Shown here in pieces: positions 21,600 through 33,060 of a stretch of 64,000 bases of DNA (the stretch's first letter is position 1; the number at the start of each line of letters is the position of its first letter). The stretch covers positions 1 through 64,000 of the forward strand of contig CP085825.1 of the NCBI GenBank assembly GCA_020809705.1, read 5' to 3'. The notes beneath the pieces were generated by a model. That model was not told where the DNA came from and made no database searches. It saw only the letters and a program-made list of their open reading frames with translations. This DNA comes from Calonectria ilicicola (taxonomy: Eukaryota; Ascomycota; Sordariomycetes; Hypocreales; Nectriaceae). Position numbers and translations under genes: made by a program.

Positions 21600-22520
21600 A
21601 TTAAGTAATAATAATATTTAAAAAGAATCTTATTACTATTACTTCTTCTAATAATATTAAGTTAATTATAAAATTATAGTAGATTAAGAAGAAACTTATA
21701 AATATATAAGTTTAGTTTAAAGTAAAAGAAGTTAGAACTATTATAATTAAAGGAAGTAAGGGTAAAGATATTAATGAAATTCTAAGACCCTTGGCCCTGG
21801 AACCCTTCTTAAGAAAAGCTATTAATATAGTCTCCTTTTTTACCCAAATAAAGGAATACTTTTACTTCTTCCTAATCTAATTTATAATTTTTAAAGTTTA
21901 AGTATTATATATTAAAACCTTTTTTTAAGGAGATATAGGAGTATAATTTAAACCTATTATAAGAGACTATTTGGAAAATAAGAATGATATTAATTAAACT
22001 AAAGAAATTTAAGAAATCTTTAAAGATTAGGAAAATTTTAAGATTATTATTAAAAATAATTTTAGTATAATTGATATGGAATAATAAGCTGTAAATTAGT
22101 TATATAAGTTTAAATAAATAAAATTTTGTAATTAGTATTTAGCTGAATTTAAAAAAATTATAGCATAAATAGCCTAAGATAATAATATATTAATAGAACT
22201 TTATTATAAAGGCTTGAAAAGTAAAGTTAAGGATAAAATCTATAAGAAAGATTGGCTAGAAAAACTCTTAAAGTATATTAAAAGTATTATTAAAATTAAT
22301 AAAAGATAATTTAACTAATATAAAAAATATATCTAAGATAATAAAACCTTATATATCCTAAATAAAAAAAAACCTAAAATAAATAATAAAGTACTATATA
22401 TAGGATTTATTTAGAATTAATAGAACTTAGTACTATTTAAGATTATAATAAAAGTAAGATTATTTACTTTAATTGTAGAAAGAAAGAATATAAATCCTTT
22501 AAATATTACTTCTTAAAAAT
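21600..22520 (+). pseudogene. A-3 gag (broken)
   Basis: Same protein as A-2 gag. The zinc knuckle at 22465-22506 keeps its second Cys (TGT at about 22474) while the first Cys, the His and the last Cys are Tyr. Stops occur at Gln and Trp codons. Confidence 0.75.
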
Positions 22521-23509
22521 AGAAAACCAGTTTAAACCTATACTAGAAAGATAGAAATAACTTAATATTATAAAAACCTAATAAACCCTGATATTAGAAG
22601 GGAAAGGGAATATTATAAGAAAAGTTATTCTTATTATTATTAAGAAATATAAACTAATTACTATAGTTAAGTAATATATAAAAGATTATAAGTTGTATAA
22701 GGTAAAACTTACTTTATAATAAGAAATTAATAAAGTTATTTAAAAAGTATAATTAATCTAATAAAAAGGCCAGTCCTATTTTCCTTATAAATGGCTAGAA
22801 TAAGCTAAGAAGATAGAAATCCTTATATCTATTCTAGATATATATATTAATAAAGCACTAATATGGTAGGATATTTATATTTATAATAAAAATGGAAATA
22901 AGAAATAGATAATAAATATTAAAAGAATAGCCTAATAAGTTAAGGAATCTTTATAAAATAAAAATAAAGTCTTCTTACTTATATAAAGTAAATAATAATT
23001 AGAAAACCATAATCCCTAATTTATCTAATATAAAAAAAATAATTTTAAATTAAACTTAATATATAAAGAATATAAGAATATCTTATAAATAAACTATTAT
23101 AATTATAATTACCTTTAATATATAAAGTAAAAATAATATATAATATACTTTCTTATTAAAGTAAAAGATATAGTTATTTATTATATCTATAGAAGATACT
23201 TTAATTAATATAAAATAATAGGAAGAAATCTTTACTATTAGTTTATTATATTAGAACTAGGTAAGCCTAAGTTCCTTAATTATAGTAAGCTGCTCTAGAA
23301 TAAATATTAAGACCTTAAATATAATATCTATATAATAGATAAAGTAATAGCCTAGTATTAAATAAAATTAAAAAATAAGTAAAGCCCTTTATAAAAGAGT
23401 AATAGAAGTAGCTAGAATAATGATTTTTAAAGTTATTAAAAGAACTCCTTAAAAAGGCTTTATATTTTATAATTAAAAAGTAATCTTAATAATAATTAGA
23501 AATAGAAAT

Positions 23510-26500
23510 AAGGATTAAAGGGAAGTGGTATAATGCTATGGTAGATAGTGGAGCTAAGTAGAATTATATAAATTCTTAAATAGTTAACTAACTTTAGCTA
23601 TTATAGATAATAAAAGTTGATCTATATAAAATTATTAATATAAAAGAAACCCTTTTTAATTATAATAATAGTATTATAAATAAAAAAATTAATTATTTAA
23701 AAGTCTTTATTAAAGGAAAGAATTAAGAAATAATCTTTAATATTATTAATATTAGATAATATAATCTAGTTTTAGGGTATCTATAGTTATATTAATATAA
23801 CTTTAATATCTACTAGTATATTAACTAGATATAAATACCTAAGGAGTATAATATAATTAGTAATATTTTTATAAAATATAATAAGAGATCTTGAACTTCT
23901 AGCCCTAATTAAGTAAAAGATATAAGCAAAGGAGACTCTTTATTATTTAAAAGAATAAAATATAAGTATAAGAATAGTTAGAAAAGGCAAAGATAATAAA
24001 TAATTATTTACCTTAGAATATAATTTTAATAAATTAATAAAAGCCTTAAAGAAATAAAGGCTAAAGTAGAAATAGATAGACTATATAATATACCCCTATA
24101 ATACCAAATTTACAAAAAGCTCTTTATAGAAGAACTAGACATTAGATTACCTAAGTTTAGCTAGTAGGATTATAAAATCATTCTTAAAGACAGATCTAAT
24201 ACCCAATTTTACCTTATTTATAATCTTAACTAAATTGAGCTAGATACCCTAAAGGAATATATCCAAGATATACTTAAAAAGGGATATATCTATATTTTAA
24301 ACTCTAAAGCTGGTTATTCTATTATATTTATACTTAAGAAAAACAGGAAGCTATATCTTATTATAGATTACTAATAGCTTAATAATATTATTATTAAAGA
24401 TTATATTTTATTATTATTAATTAATAAAATAAAGGATTGTCTTTATAAAGTTAATATCTTTATTATATTGGATTTTAAAGGAGTATATAATCTTATTTAT
24501 ATTAAAGAAGAATATAAATAGAAAATTGCTTTTTAAATTAAGTTTAGATTGTTTAAATATCTAGTTATATTTTTTGGATTTATAAATGTATTGGTATTAT
24601 TCTAGTGAATGATAATTAATATATTATAAGAGTACTTAGATATCTTTATTATTTACTATCTAGATAATATCCTTATTTTCTTTAAAAATAAAAAAGAATA
24701 TAAAGAATATATTTATAAGGTCTTAAAAGCTCTCTAAGATACCAAACTTTTAGTTAAATTAGAAAAAAGTAAGTTCTATATTTAAGAAGTAGAATTTCTA
24801 GGATATATTATTAGCCTTAATAAAATTTATATAAATCTAAAGAAAGTTATTATAGTAAAAGATTGGAAGGAATCTATTAATATAAAGGAAGTATAAGCCT
24901 TTTTAAATTTATTAATTATTACTAAAGATTTATTAAGGGATTTAGTAAAATTGCCTTAAGTATAATAGAATTAATTAAGAAAGGAATTATTTTTTAATAA
25001 GGAAATAAAGTATAATAATTATTTAAAGCTATAAAAAATGCTATTTTAAAAGAATCTATCCTTATAATATTCGACCTTAATAAGCCTATAGAGCTAGAAA
25101 CCGATGTATTGGACTTTGCCTTAGGGGCCTAGATTAGATAATGAGATGAATAAGGAAATCTATATTCTATAGTATTTTACTTATATAAGCTATATAGCCC
25201 TAAGCTAAATTACCTAATCTATAATAAAGAATTCCTTACTATTATTAATACTTTTAAAGAATTCTAATAATACCTTTTAAAAAGTAATAATAAAATTATA
25301 GTATATATTAATTATAAAAATATTACTTACTTTATAATCATTTAAAAACTTAGTAAAAGATAACTATAATATGTAGAATACCTATCTAAATTTGACTACT
25401 AAATTGTCTATATTAAAGGAACCGAAAACAGCTGTGTTAATATAATTAGCTACTGATCTAACTATAATACAAAAAAACCAAAAATATAAGAAAAATTATT
25501 AATCTATAATATTAATAAAGGCCTAAAATAAGCCCTAATTAGTAGAATAATAATAGAAATAAAGAAAATAATTACTATTATAAGAATAGGAGGACTACTA
25601 TATGTAATTAAAACTATTACTATAGAAATACTAATATAATAAGTAGAATAAGGTAATCCATTACTAAGAAAAATTGAAGAATATAATCTAGTACTTTTAA
25701 AAGAAGAAAAAATAGACTATCTATAAGTACTAGAGGAATATTAAATGGAATTAATAAGGGATATTTACAAATACCTTTTGTATAGCTATAAAGGTATTAA
25801 TAAAACCCTTGAATGAGTCAAATAGATATTTTCTTTTATTAAAATGAAAAAGAAAGTTAAATAAGTATATAAAAAATGTAGTCTATATTAATACTTTAAA
25901 AAACTAAGATATAAATTATATGGATTATTGTAACCATCCCCTGTTATATAATAACCATAGGACTTAATTATAATAGACTTTATTATTAACCTTCCTTTAT
26001 TAGCAGACCTTGCTATAGGAGTATATTATAATAGTATTTTTATTATTATTGATTGCTTTATGAAAGTAGTATATTATCTCCTTTATAATAAAATAATAAA
26101 AGAAGAATAATTTGCTTATTTTTTCTTTTAATATATAGTTACTATATATAGCCTATTAATTGAAATTATATTGGACAGAGGATAATTATTTATATTTAAG
26201 TTTTAATAAAGTTTAATATTTTTAATAAGGTTAAATTATAAGCTAAGTATAGCCTTCTACCCCCAAATAGATAGATAAACCGAATATTAAAACTAGGAAA
26301 TTAAGCAATATCTATAATACTATATTAATTATAAGCAAACCAATTGAGTAAAAAAATTACTTATTATATAATTAGTATATAATATATCTTATAATTATAG
26401 TATTAAAATGATATTAGTAAAAGCTAATTTTGGCTTTATATTGGATGCTTATTGAGCCCTTTTAGAAGGCATGATCTAAGTAAAAGTAATAATTAAGTTA

Positions 26501-26995
26501 GATAATCTAAGAAAATTATATAAAGAAATAAAAATAGAACTTAAGTTTGTTTATAATATAATAAAAAGATATTATAATTTAAAAAGATTAAAGGGATTAT
26601 CCTTTTTAAAAAGAGATATAGTCTACTTAGTAATAAAAAATCTTATAATAAAAAAATAAAATAAAAAAATTAACTTTATATAGATAGAATTATATCTTAT
26701 TAAAAGAAAAATATTAAAAAATAACTATAAACTCAACCTCCTAAATAATATTAAAGTTCACTCTATCTTCTATATTTTACTACTAAAATCTAATAATAGT
26801 ATCTAAGTTAATATAAGACCTAGCTACAAATTATAAATAGAAAATCTAGAAGACTAATAGGAAGTTAAAAAATCCTATAAAGGAGAGAAAAAGATAGGAA
26901 ATTTGAAATTAAATAAAAAGATTATAAAGAAATAATTTAGGAATCTATTAAATACTTTATATATTACTTAAAGATATTAGAAATATTTCTTTAAA
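23510..26995 (+). pseudogene. A-3 pol: protease to chromodomain (broken)
   Basis: The protease keeps its active site, MVDSGAK, with the catalytic Asp at 23544-23546. RT box at 24657-24668 reads YLDN. RNase H near 25087 keeps LETDVLDFALGA, so its first catalytic Asp survives. Integrase lies at about 25740-26500 and the chromodomain at about 26850-26995. Less damaged than A-1, A-2 and A-5 but still with many stops. The spacer between gag and protease (22521-23509) matches that of A-2. Confidence 0.83.
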
Positions 26996-26999
26996 ATTA

Positions 27000-27345
27000 A
27001 TATAAAGGAAATTGGGCAAATTACTTCAATTAATAACTTTATAATCCTTAAGTAATTATATCTCTAATAATACTAATACTTTAGTATGCTCCTTTTCTTT
27101 TAATTTATCTAAATCCTCATAACCCTAAGAAATTATCTCCTTCACCTTCTTATATAAATAATACTCCTAAGTATATAAACATTATAATTAAGCCAGAGCA
27201 CTTATTAAATCTGCCTTAGCTTTCTCTTTTCCCCATCAATCTAATCTTTCTTATAAGAAACCCACTTAATTAAAAAGAAATAAGTATATAAAAGTAAAAG
27301 GAAGAATATACTTATAAATCTAAGTAGAAATATTCTTAAAATTAT
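27000..27345 (-). pseudogene. Antisense ORF of A-3 (broken)
   Basis: Minus-strand frame opposite gag-pol. It reads KAKADLISALA, stop, then EYYLYKKVKEIIS, stop, GYEDLDKLKEKEHTKVLVLL, with stops at Gln- or Arg-type codons only. Heptad-like Leu and charged residues suggest a coiled coil. The sequence is not closely alike to the A-1/A-2/A-5 antisense ORF, but place, strand and character are the same. A second copy lies in the duplication near 28450-28790. Confidence 0.55.
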
Positions 27346-27663
27346 AGCTAGAATATTTATTCTTTATGTAAAATTTATAGTGGCTTTTTCTCTCGGCCAT
27401 AACATAGGATAGCTGCCTAGTATAAAAATAAGCTAAATAATAAGATATTTTAAAACCAAATTTATTAATTAATTTAATAATATTTTTTTAATAAGCTTTA
27501 ATTATCTTAGGATAAGGTATAATCTTAGTAATATAATCTAATATCCTATTAATACTTAAATTATAAAAAAATAAAAAGAGGAAAAAATATATAATAATTA
27601 TAAGTAGGGAAACTAGTCTATTTATCTAGCCTTAGAATAAGACTAATAAGAGAAAAAGTATTG

Positions 27664-28063
27664 TATTATAATTTAAATACCTAAAGGCAGTAATTATAAG
27701 TAGAATCCTAATTAATTATAATAAAACTACCTTAGACCCATATAACCAGCTAATAAGAGTAAAGTCAAATAGCCTTTATTTAATATTACTAAGAATTATA
27801 ATAAATATTATTGAACTAACTCTATTTAACTATTATAATAATAAAATCTTAGATATAGTAGTATATAGATGGATTAGGTCCTACTATAAGGAATAGAATT
27901 AATTAACTTTTAATATAATTTGATTATTTTAGTTACAATTAACTATTACTTAATATAATATTTCTATTATTTTATTTTATTATAATGCGCCTAACCATCC
28001 TGCTAATAATAAACCTTTCATTCTGATTGATTTATTAAGTTGGGAATTGACCAGACCGTTATA
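27664..28063 (+). repeat. A-3 middle LTR
   Basis: 400 bp from TATTATAATTTAAATACC to GACCGTTATA. It ends the full unit and directly abuts internal sequence at 28064. Confidence 0.88.
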
Positions 28064-29110
28064 TATAGTCTACCTAGTAATAAAAAATCTTATAATAAAA
28101 AAATAAAATAAAAAAATTAATTTTATATAAATTAGATTATATTCTATTAAAAGAAAAATATTAAAAAATAATTATAAACTTAATCTCTTAAATAATATTA
28201 AAGTTCACTCTATCTTCTATATTTTACTACTAGAACCTAATAATAGTATCCAAGTTAATACAAAACCTAGCTACAAATTATAAATAGAAAACCTAGAAGA
28301 CTAATAGGAAATCAAAAAAATCCTATAAAGAAGAGAAAAAGATAAAAAATTTAAAATTAAATAGAAAGACTATAAAGAAATAATCTAGAAATCTATTAAA
28401 TATCTTATACATTACTTAAAGATACTAGAAGTATTTCTCCAAAATTAATATAAAGGAAATCAGATAAATTACTCTAATTAATAACCCTATAATCCTTAAG
28501 CAATTATACCTTTAATAATACTAATACCTTAGTATACTCCTTTTTTCTAATTTATCTAAATCCTTATAATCTTAAGAAATTATCTTCTTTACCTTCTTAT
28601 ATAAATAATGCTCTTAAGTATATAAGCGCTATAATTAAGCTAAAGCATTTATTAAATCTACCTTAGCCTTCTCCTTCTCTCTATTAATCTAATCCTTCTT
28701 ATAAAAAACCTACTTAATTAAAAAGAAATAAGTATATAAAAGTAAAAAGAGGAAAATACTTATAAATCTAAATAGAAATACTTTTAAAATTATAGCTAGA
28801 ATATTTATTCTTTATATAAAACTTATAATAGCTTTTTTCCTTAGTTATAATATAAGATAGCTGCCTAATATAAAAATAAGCTAAATAATAAGGTATCTTG
28901 AAACCAAATTTATTAATTAATTTAATAATATTCTTTTAATAAGCTTTAATTATCTTAAGATAAGATATAACTTTAATAATATAATCTAATATTTTATTAA
29001 TACCTAGATTATAAGAAGATAAAAAGAGGAAAAACATATAATAGTTATAAGTAGGGAAACTAACTTATTTATCTAGCCTTAGGATAAGATTAATAAGAGA
29101 AAAAGTATTA
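28064..29110 (+). repeat. Tandem duplication unit 2, internal part
   Basis: Second copy of A-3 internal 3' sequence (integrase end, chromodomain remnant near 28300-28440, antisense ORF remnant). No gag or RT sequence precedes it, so it is not an independent element. Confidence 0.88.
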
Positions 29111-29509
29111 TATTATAATTTAAATATTTAAAGGTAGTAATTATGGGCAGAACCTTAACTAATTATAATAAAACTACCCTAGACCTATATAACTAGCTAA
29201 TAAGAGTAAAATTAAATAGCCTTTATTCAATATTACTAAAGATTATAATAAATATTATTAAACTAACTTTATTTAATTATTATAATAATAAAGCCTTAGA
29301 TATAGTAATATATAAATAAATTAGATCCTACTATAAGGAATAGAATTAATTAGCTTTTAATATAACTTGATTACCTTAATTACAATTAACTATTACTTAA
29401 TATAATACTTCTATTACTCTATTTACTATAATACACCTAACCATCCTACCAACAATAAACCCTTCATTCTAATTGATTCATCAAGTTGGGAATTAACCAG
29501 ACCGTTATA
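29111..29509 (+). repeat. A-3 outer 3' LTR
   Basis: 399 bp from TATTATAATT to ACCGTTATA, followed by ATAGC (29510-29514), the RIP-altered TSD. Confidence 0.88.
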
Positions 29510-30045
29510 ATAGCTTTAGCCTTATTAAAGTTAATAGAAACACCCTTAGTAGTATCTTTTGGCTATGCTATTATTGCGACCGGCGAGGATAAATATAGGG
29601 CTATTTATTCACTCAGATAGCAACTTCAGCAGCAATAGCCCACTTATAAAGTTAATACTCTATTGCTAAAGGCCAAAACTAAGAGATAATACTATTGCTA
29701 GCTTCTTCTACCCTTGCCAATCTTTATTTATATACTAGGTTGCCCATTAAAGAAGAATCTAATACTTTTGGTATTATTACCAAGCTAAAAATTGCTCTTA
29801 TTTATTAGATTATTAAGTTAAATATATCCTTTAAAGCAATTGAACATAATACCTTCTAATATCTCTTACAAACACTAAGTTATATTATCAACGATGCCTT
29901 ACTAACACACTAATTAACTATAAAGGCCTAGATAATAAATAACTTTAAAGCTCACCAACAAATAATTAAACACTAGCTTCAACATACTTAATCACTCATT
30001 CACCTTACCTTCAATACTTAGACTTCCTCTAACCAATAGGCCCTC
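29510..30045 (+). pseudogene. hAT transposase, N-terminal to first catalytic Asp (broken)
   Basis: The + frame around 29760-30045 reads IIKLNISFKAIEHNTF and IINNFKAHQQIIK, the usual segment before the RNase H-like core. Near 30001 it reads IHLTFNT, stop, TSSNQ, where fungal hAT proteins have IHLSFDxWTS. So the first catalytic Asp is Asn (30013-30015) and the Trp is a stop (30019-30021). The frame continues exactly across the A-4 insertion: GCCCTC at 30040-30045 joins TTAGGGG at 56979. The upstream part (29515-29750) is coding-like but unassigned. Confidence 0.82.
30041..30045. repeat. TSD of A-4, left copy (CCCTC)
   Basis: CCCTC precedes the A-4 left LTR and recurs at 56974-56978 after its right LTR. 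The hAT transposase frame is continuous across it. Confidence 0.93.
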
Positions 30046-30441
30046 TGTAACGGTCTGGTCAATTCCCAACTTAATAAACCAATCAGAATGAAGGGTTTAT
30101 TATTAGCAGGATGGTTAGATATGTTATAGTAAAATAAAGCAATAGAAGTATTACATTAGGTAATAGTCAATTGCAATTAAGGTAATTAAGTTATATTAAA
30201 AGCTGGTTAATATCAGCTATAAGGGCAGATTTTAATCTATCTATATACTATTACCTAGTAAGCACTTATTATATTAGTTCTATCTAATGTATTAGTGATT
30301 AAGATAGTAATTATAGGGTGATTATTAATATTATGAATGATTGCTTGTGAGTACTTCCTTATTGGTTAGTATAGGGCTATAAAGTAGGTGAGTATTATTT
30401 CTGCTTTGTTTGACTGCCTAGGTGTATTATAAGTTATAATA
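30046..30441 (-). repeat. A-4 3' LTR
   Basis: 396 bp, TGTAACGGTCTGG to GTTATAATA in + orientation. Only the first ~160 bp resemble the A-1 LTR; the rest (read in minus, U3) is its own type. Confidence 0.9.
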
Positions 30442-30689
30442 TAATGTTCTTCTTTTATTGGTCTTGTTCTTAAGGCCTATTAGATTAACCTTATATATAA
30501 GTTCCCTATTCTTATCCTTTAAAATATTTTCTAATTATATCTTAAGGTTTAGGTACTTTTAAGCTATATTTTTATACTAATACTTAAGCCTAGCTTATTA
30601 ATTCAATAGATTTTAAAGTTATATTATATTCTTTTTATTCTTCTAAGGGTTTATAGTATAAAATATTATTAAATTTTGGTGACTATTAT

Positions 30690-31130
30690 AATAAATATAC
30701 CTATTATAGTAGAATATATGATACTTTAGAGATATCTTTGGCCATATATATATGATTTTTATAAATAATAAGTATAAGTAGGTATTAATATTTATAATAA
30801 TCTAGATAAATTAGAAGTCTAATTGTTTAAATATAAAGAAGAAGATGGTTAAGGAGGAGTTCCTTTATATTTAAATAAAGGTGCTTATGGCTTAGGCTAA
30901 AGTTTAAGAATTCTTAAATTATTTATTCTACCTTTATTATTAGAAATATTAGTTTAAAATAAGAGGTATAGAAATGGTATATTAGGGTCTTTCTTCTTTA
31001 AATAAGTTAGAGGATATGGATTAGGTAAAGTTGGAGGCTATTATTTAGGTATAATCTTTAGGGGTTATGGATATTATTAATTGGAATGCTATTGATCTTG
31101 ATGGTTTACTTAGTGCTATATTTTTAGGAA
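30690..31130 (+). pseudogene. Antisense ORF of A-4 (broken)
   Basis: On the strand opposite A-4 gag-pol, between 3' LTR and chromodomain. An ATG at 30845-30847 opens MVKEEFLYI, and the frame continues upstream to about 30750. Downstream it reads GLSSLNKLEDMD, stop, VKLEAII, ending INWNAIDLDGLLSAIFL near 31120. Stops are TAA or TAG. The A-3 antisense ORF also has an Ile-Asn-Trp-like end (VINxSN), hinting at shared ancestry. Function unknown. Confidence 0.5.
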
Positions 31131-31134
31131 TATT

Positions 31135-31987
31135 TCTAGTATCTTTAAGTAATATATAAGGTATTTTACTAATTCTTAAATTATTTCTTTATAATCTTTT
31201 TATTTAATTTTAAATTTTCTATTTTTCTTTTTTCTTTATAATATTTTCTTAACTTTCTATTAGTTTTTTAGGTTTTTTATTTATAGTTTATATTTGGGTT
31301 TTATGTTCACCTGGATATTATTATTAGGTTCTAGTAGTGAGATATAGAAGATAAGGTGAACCTTAATGTTGTCTAGGAGGTCAAGTTTATAGTTATTTTC
31401 TAATATTTTTCTTTTAATTAAGTATAGCTTAATTTATATAAAGTTAATTTTTTTATTTTGTTTTTTTGTTATAAGATTTTTTATTATTAAATAGACCATA
31501 TCTCCCTTTAAAAAGGTTGATCCCTTTAGTCTTTTAAGATTATAATATCTTTTTATAATATTATAGATAAACTTAAGTTCTATTTTTATTTCTTTATATA
31601 ATTTTCTTAGATTATTTAACTTAATTATTACTTTTATTTAAATTATATCTTTTAAGGGGGCTTAATAAGTGTCTAGTATAAAGTTAAAATTGGCTTTTAT
31701 TAATATTATTTTAATACTATAATTATAGAATATATTATATATTAATTGTATAATAAGTAACTTTTCTACTTAATTAGTTTACTTATAATTAATATAGTAT
31801 TATAGATATTACTTAATTTCCTGGTTTTGGTGTTTGGTTTGTCTGTTTGTTTAGGGGTGGAAGGTTATGCTTAGCTTGTGGTTTAATCTTATTAAGGATA
31901 TTAGGCTTTACCAAAACTTAGATATAAATGGTTGTCCTCTATCTAATATAATTTCAGTTAGTAGGCTATATATAACAACTATATATT
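31135..31987 (-). pseudogene. A-4 pol, chromodomain and integrase C-terminal part (broken)
   Basis: Reverse complement of the family A pol end; aligns with A-1 at about 5760-6590. It stops at the B-1 TSD (31983-31987) and continues at 39739. Confidence 0.8.
31983..31987. repeat. TSD of B-1, left copy (ATATT)
   Basis: ATATT recurs at 39734-39738. Excising B-1 with one copy gives a sequence that aligns without gaps to A-1 near 6598, which is independent support for this boundary. Confidence 0.82.
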
Positions 31988-32150
31988 TAATACGGAAATG
32001 GTGTCAACACATATGGAACCCTGTAAGTGTGTGCCTTAGGCACCCTTGGAAGGCATATATAAGCCCATTACTAAGGTAGATAGAGAAGAAGACATTAACC
32101 TTCCTACTATATATTATTAAGACCCCTATTATTCTAATCCTATTATATTA
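31988..32150 (+). repeat. B-1 5' LTR
   Basis: 163 bp. Far less mutated than the 3' LTR: TACGGAAATGGTGTCAACAC here is TATAAAAATAGTATTAATAT there, every difference being C-to-T or G-to-A. A TATA-like CATATATAAG lies near 32047. Confidence 0.87.
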
Positions 32151-33060
32151 TATAGTAGTAATTACTTCTTCTTAAGATTAGTACTATAATATTATTCTAG
32201 GTAATTATACTAAATAATCTTAAATTATATTTTAATATAATATATTATTAGATTATTTATTAATTAATTAATAAGAAAAATATTTATAATAATTCTTATA
32301 AATCTATCTTTAGAATCTCTCTCTAAAATTTTTCTTTATATAGAGAATACTTTATCTAGCTATTTATATAATTTAAAGAAAATATTAATTATTAAAGATT
32401 ATAAAATAACCTTAAACTATCTTATAAAATTATAAAAAGGATTTCTTTATTATAAGAGTAAGGCTTAAAACTACTAATATTATCTCTATTATAATAAATT
32501 ACTTAACTTTTATAATAATTATAATAATTTAACTATAGATCTATATTCCCATTAATCAATACTACTTTACACTTTATAACTATTACTTTAGCTTATTTAA
32601 AATAAATATTTTCTTATATTACCACTCCCCTATTATTAAATAAGCTTATAATAATATAATAAGACCTACTACTTTAACCTTAGTCTTAGTAGAGCCTATA
32701 TCTTCCTAAGAGGAAGAAAATCCCTCTCTAATAAACCTAATCCTTGGAAAAGATGGGGACAAAGAGGTAGGATCTATAAAGAATAATATCTTCTAGCTCT
32801 AGCTAGAGCCTTAAAGAGCTAAGATTATTAATTAAAGGATATTTATTATAGAATCTAATAAATAGTATAAAGATTAATTCTTAGATAAAGAGAAGATAAG
32901 GAGAGTTATAAGATAAAAAGTCTATTATAATAAATTAATATTTAAGAAATAATTAATAAAAACTCTTAGTAAGTTTACTTTTTAAAATACTATCTTTATT
33001 TAATAAATAAGAGATTATATAGATAGTATTATTAAATAGAGCTATTAGAATGCTACTATT
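32151..33060 (+). other. B-1 leader region, nothing recognised
   Basis: AT-rich sequence between LTR and gag. No frame or primer binding site could be assigned; the first bases TATAGTAGTAATTAC do not match a tRNA end or the LTR. Confidence 0.5.

Larger units (their letters stand above)
26617..28063 (+). repeat. Tandem duplication unit 1 (end of pol, antisense ORF, LTR)
   Basis: Covers 1047 bp of A-3 internal sequence plus the 400-bp LTR. The next 1446 bp (28064-29509) repeats it, starting at TATAGTCTAC in both, with internal parts of identical length. Differences are mostly C/T and G/A. Confidence 0.9.
21162..29509 (+). mobile_element. Ty3/gypsy chromovirus A-3 with three LTRs
   Basis: Family A element in the hAT 5' half. 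A full unit (21162-28063, 6902 bp) is followed directly by a second copy of its last 1.45 kb, ending in a third LTR. LTRs are 21162-21560, 27664-28063 and 29111-29509 (399-400 bp). Their first half (TGTTATGACCCAAACACC) differs from the A-1/A-2/A-5 type, while the second half is the same. Outer flanks ACAGC/ATAGC support one insertion followed by a tandem duplication. Confidence 0.9.

Noticed and set aside
28064..28073. Separate insertion of a full A-3 unit into another family A element
   Set aside because: No family A sequence precedes 21162, and the flanks of the 21162-28063 unit (ACAGC and TATAG) do not match; tandem duplication is simpler.
31867..32079. 70-codon + strand ORF
   Set aside because: It crosses the junction between A-4 (antisense pol) and the B-1 LTR at 31988, so it is an accident of insertion.
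32151..32170. Primer binding site for family B
   Set aside because: No TGG start, and only about seven bases of complementarity to the B-1 LTR (ATTACTA), too short to trust in AT-rich DNA.
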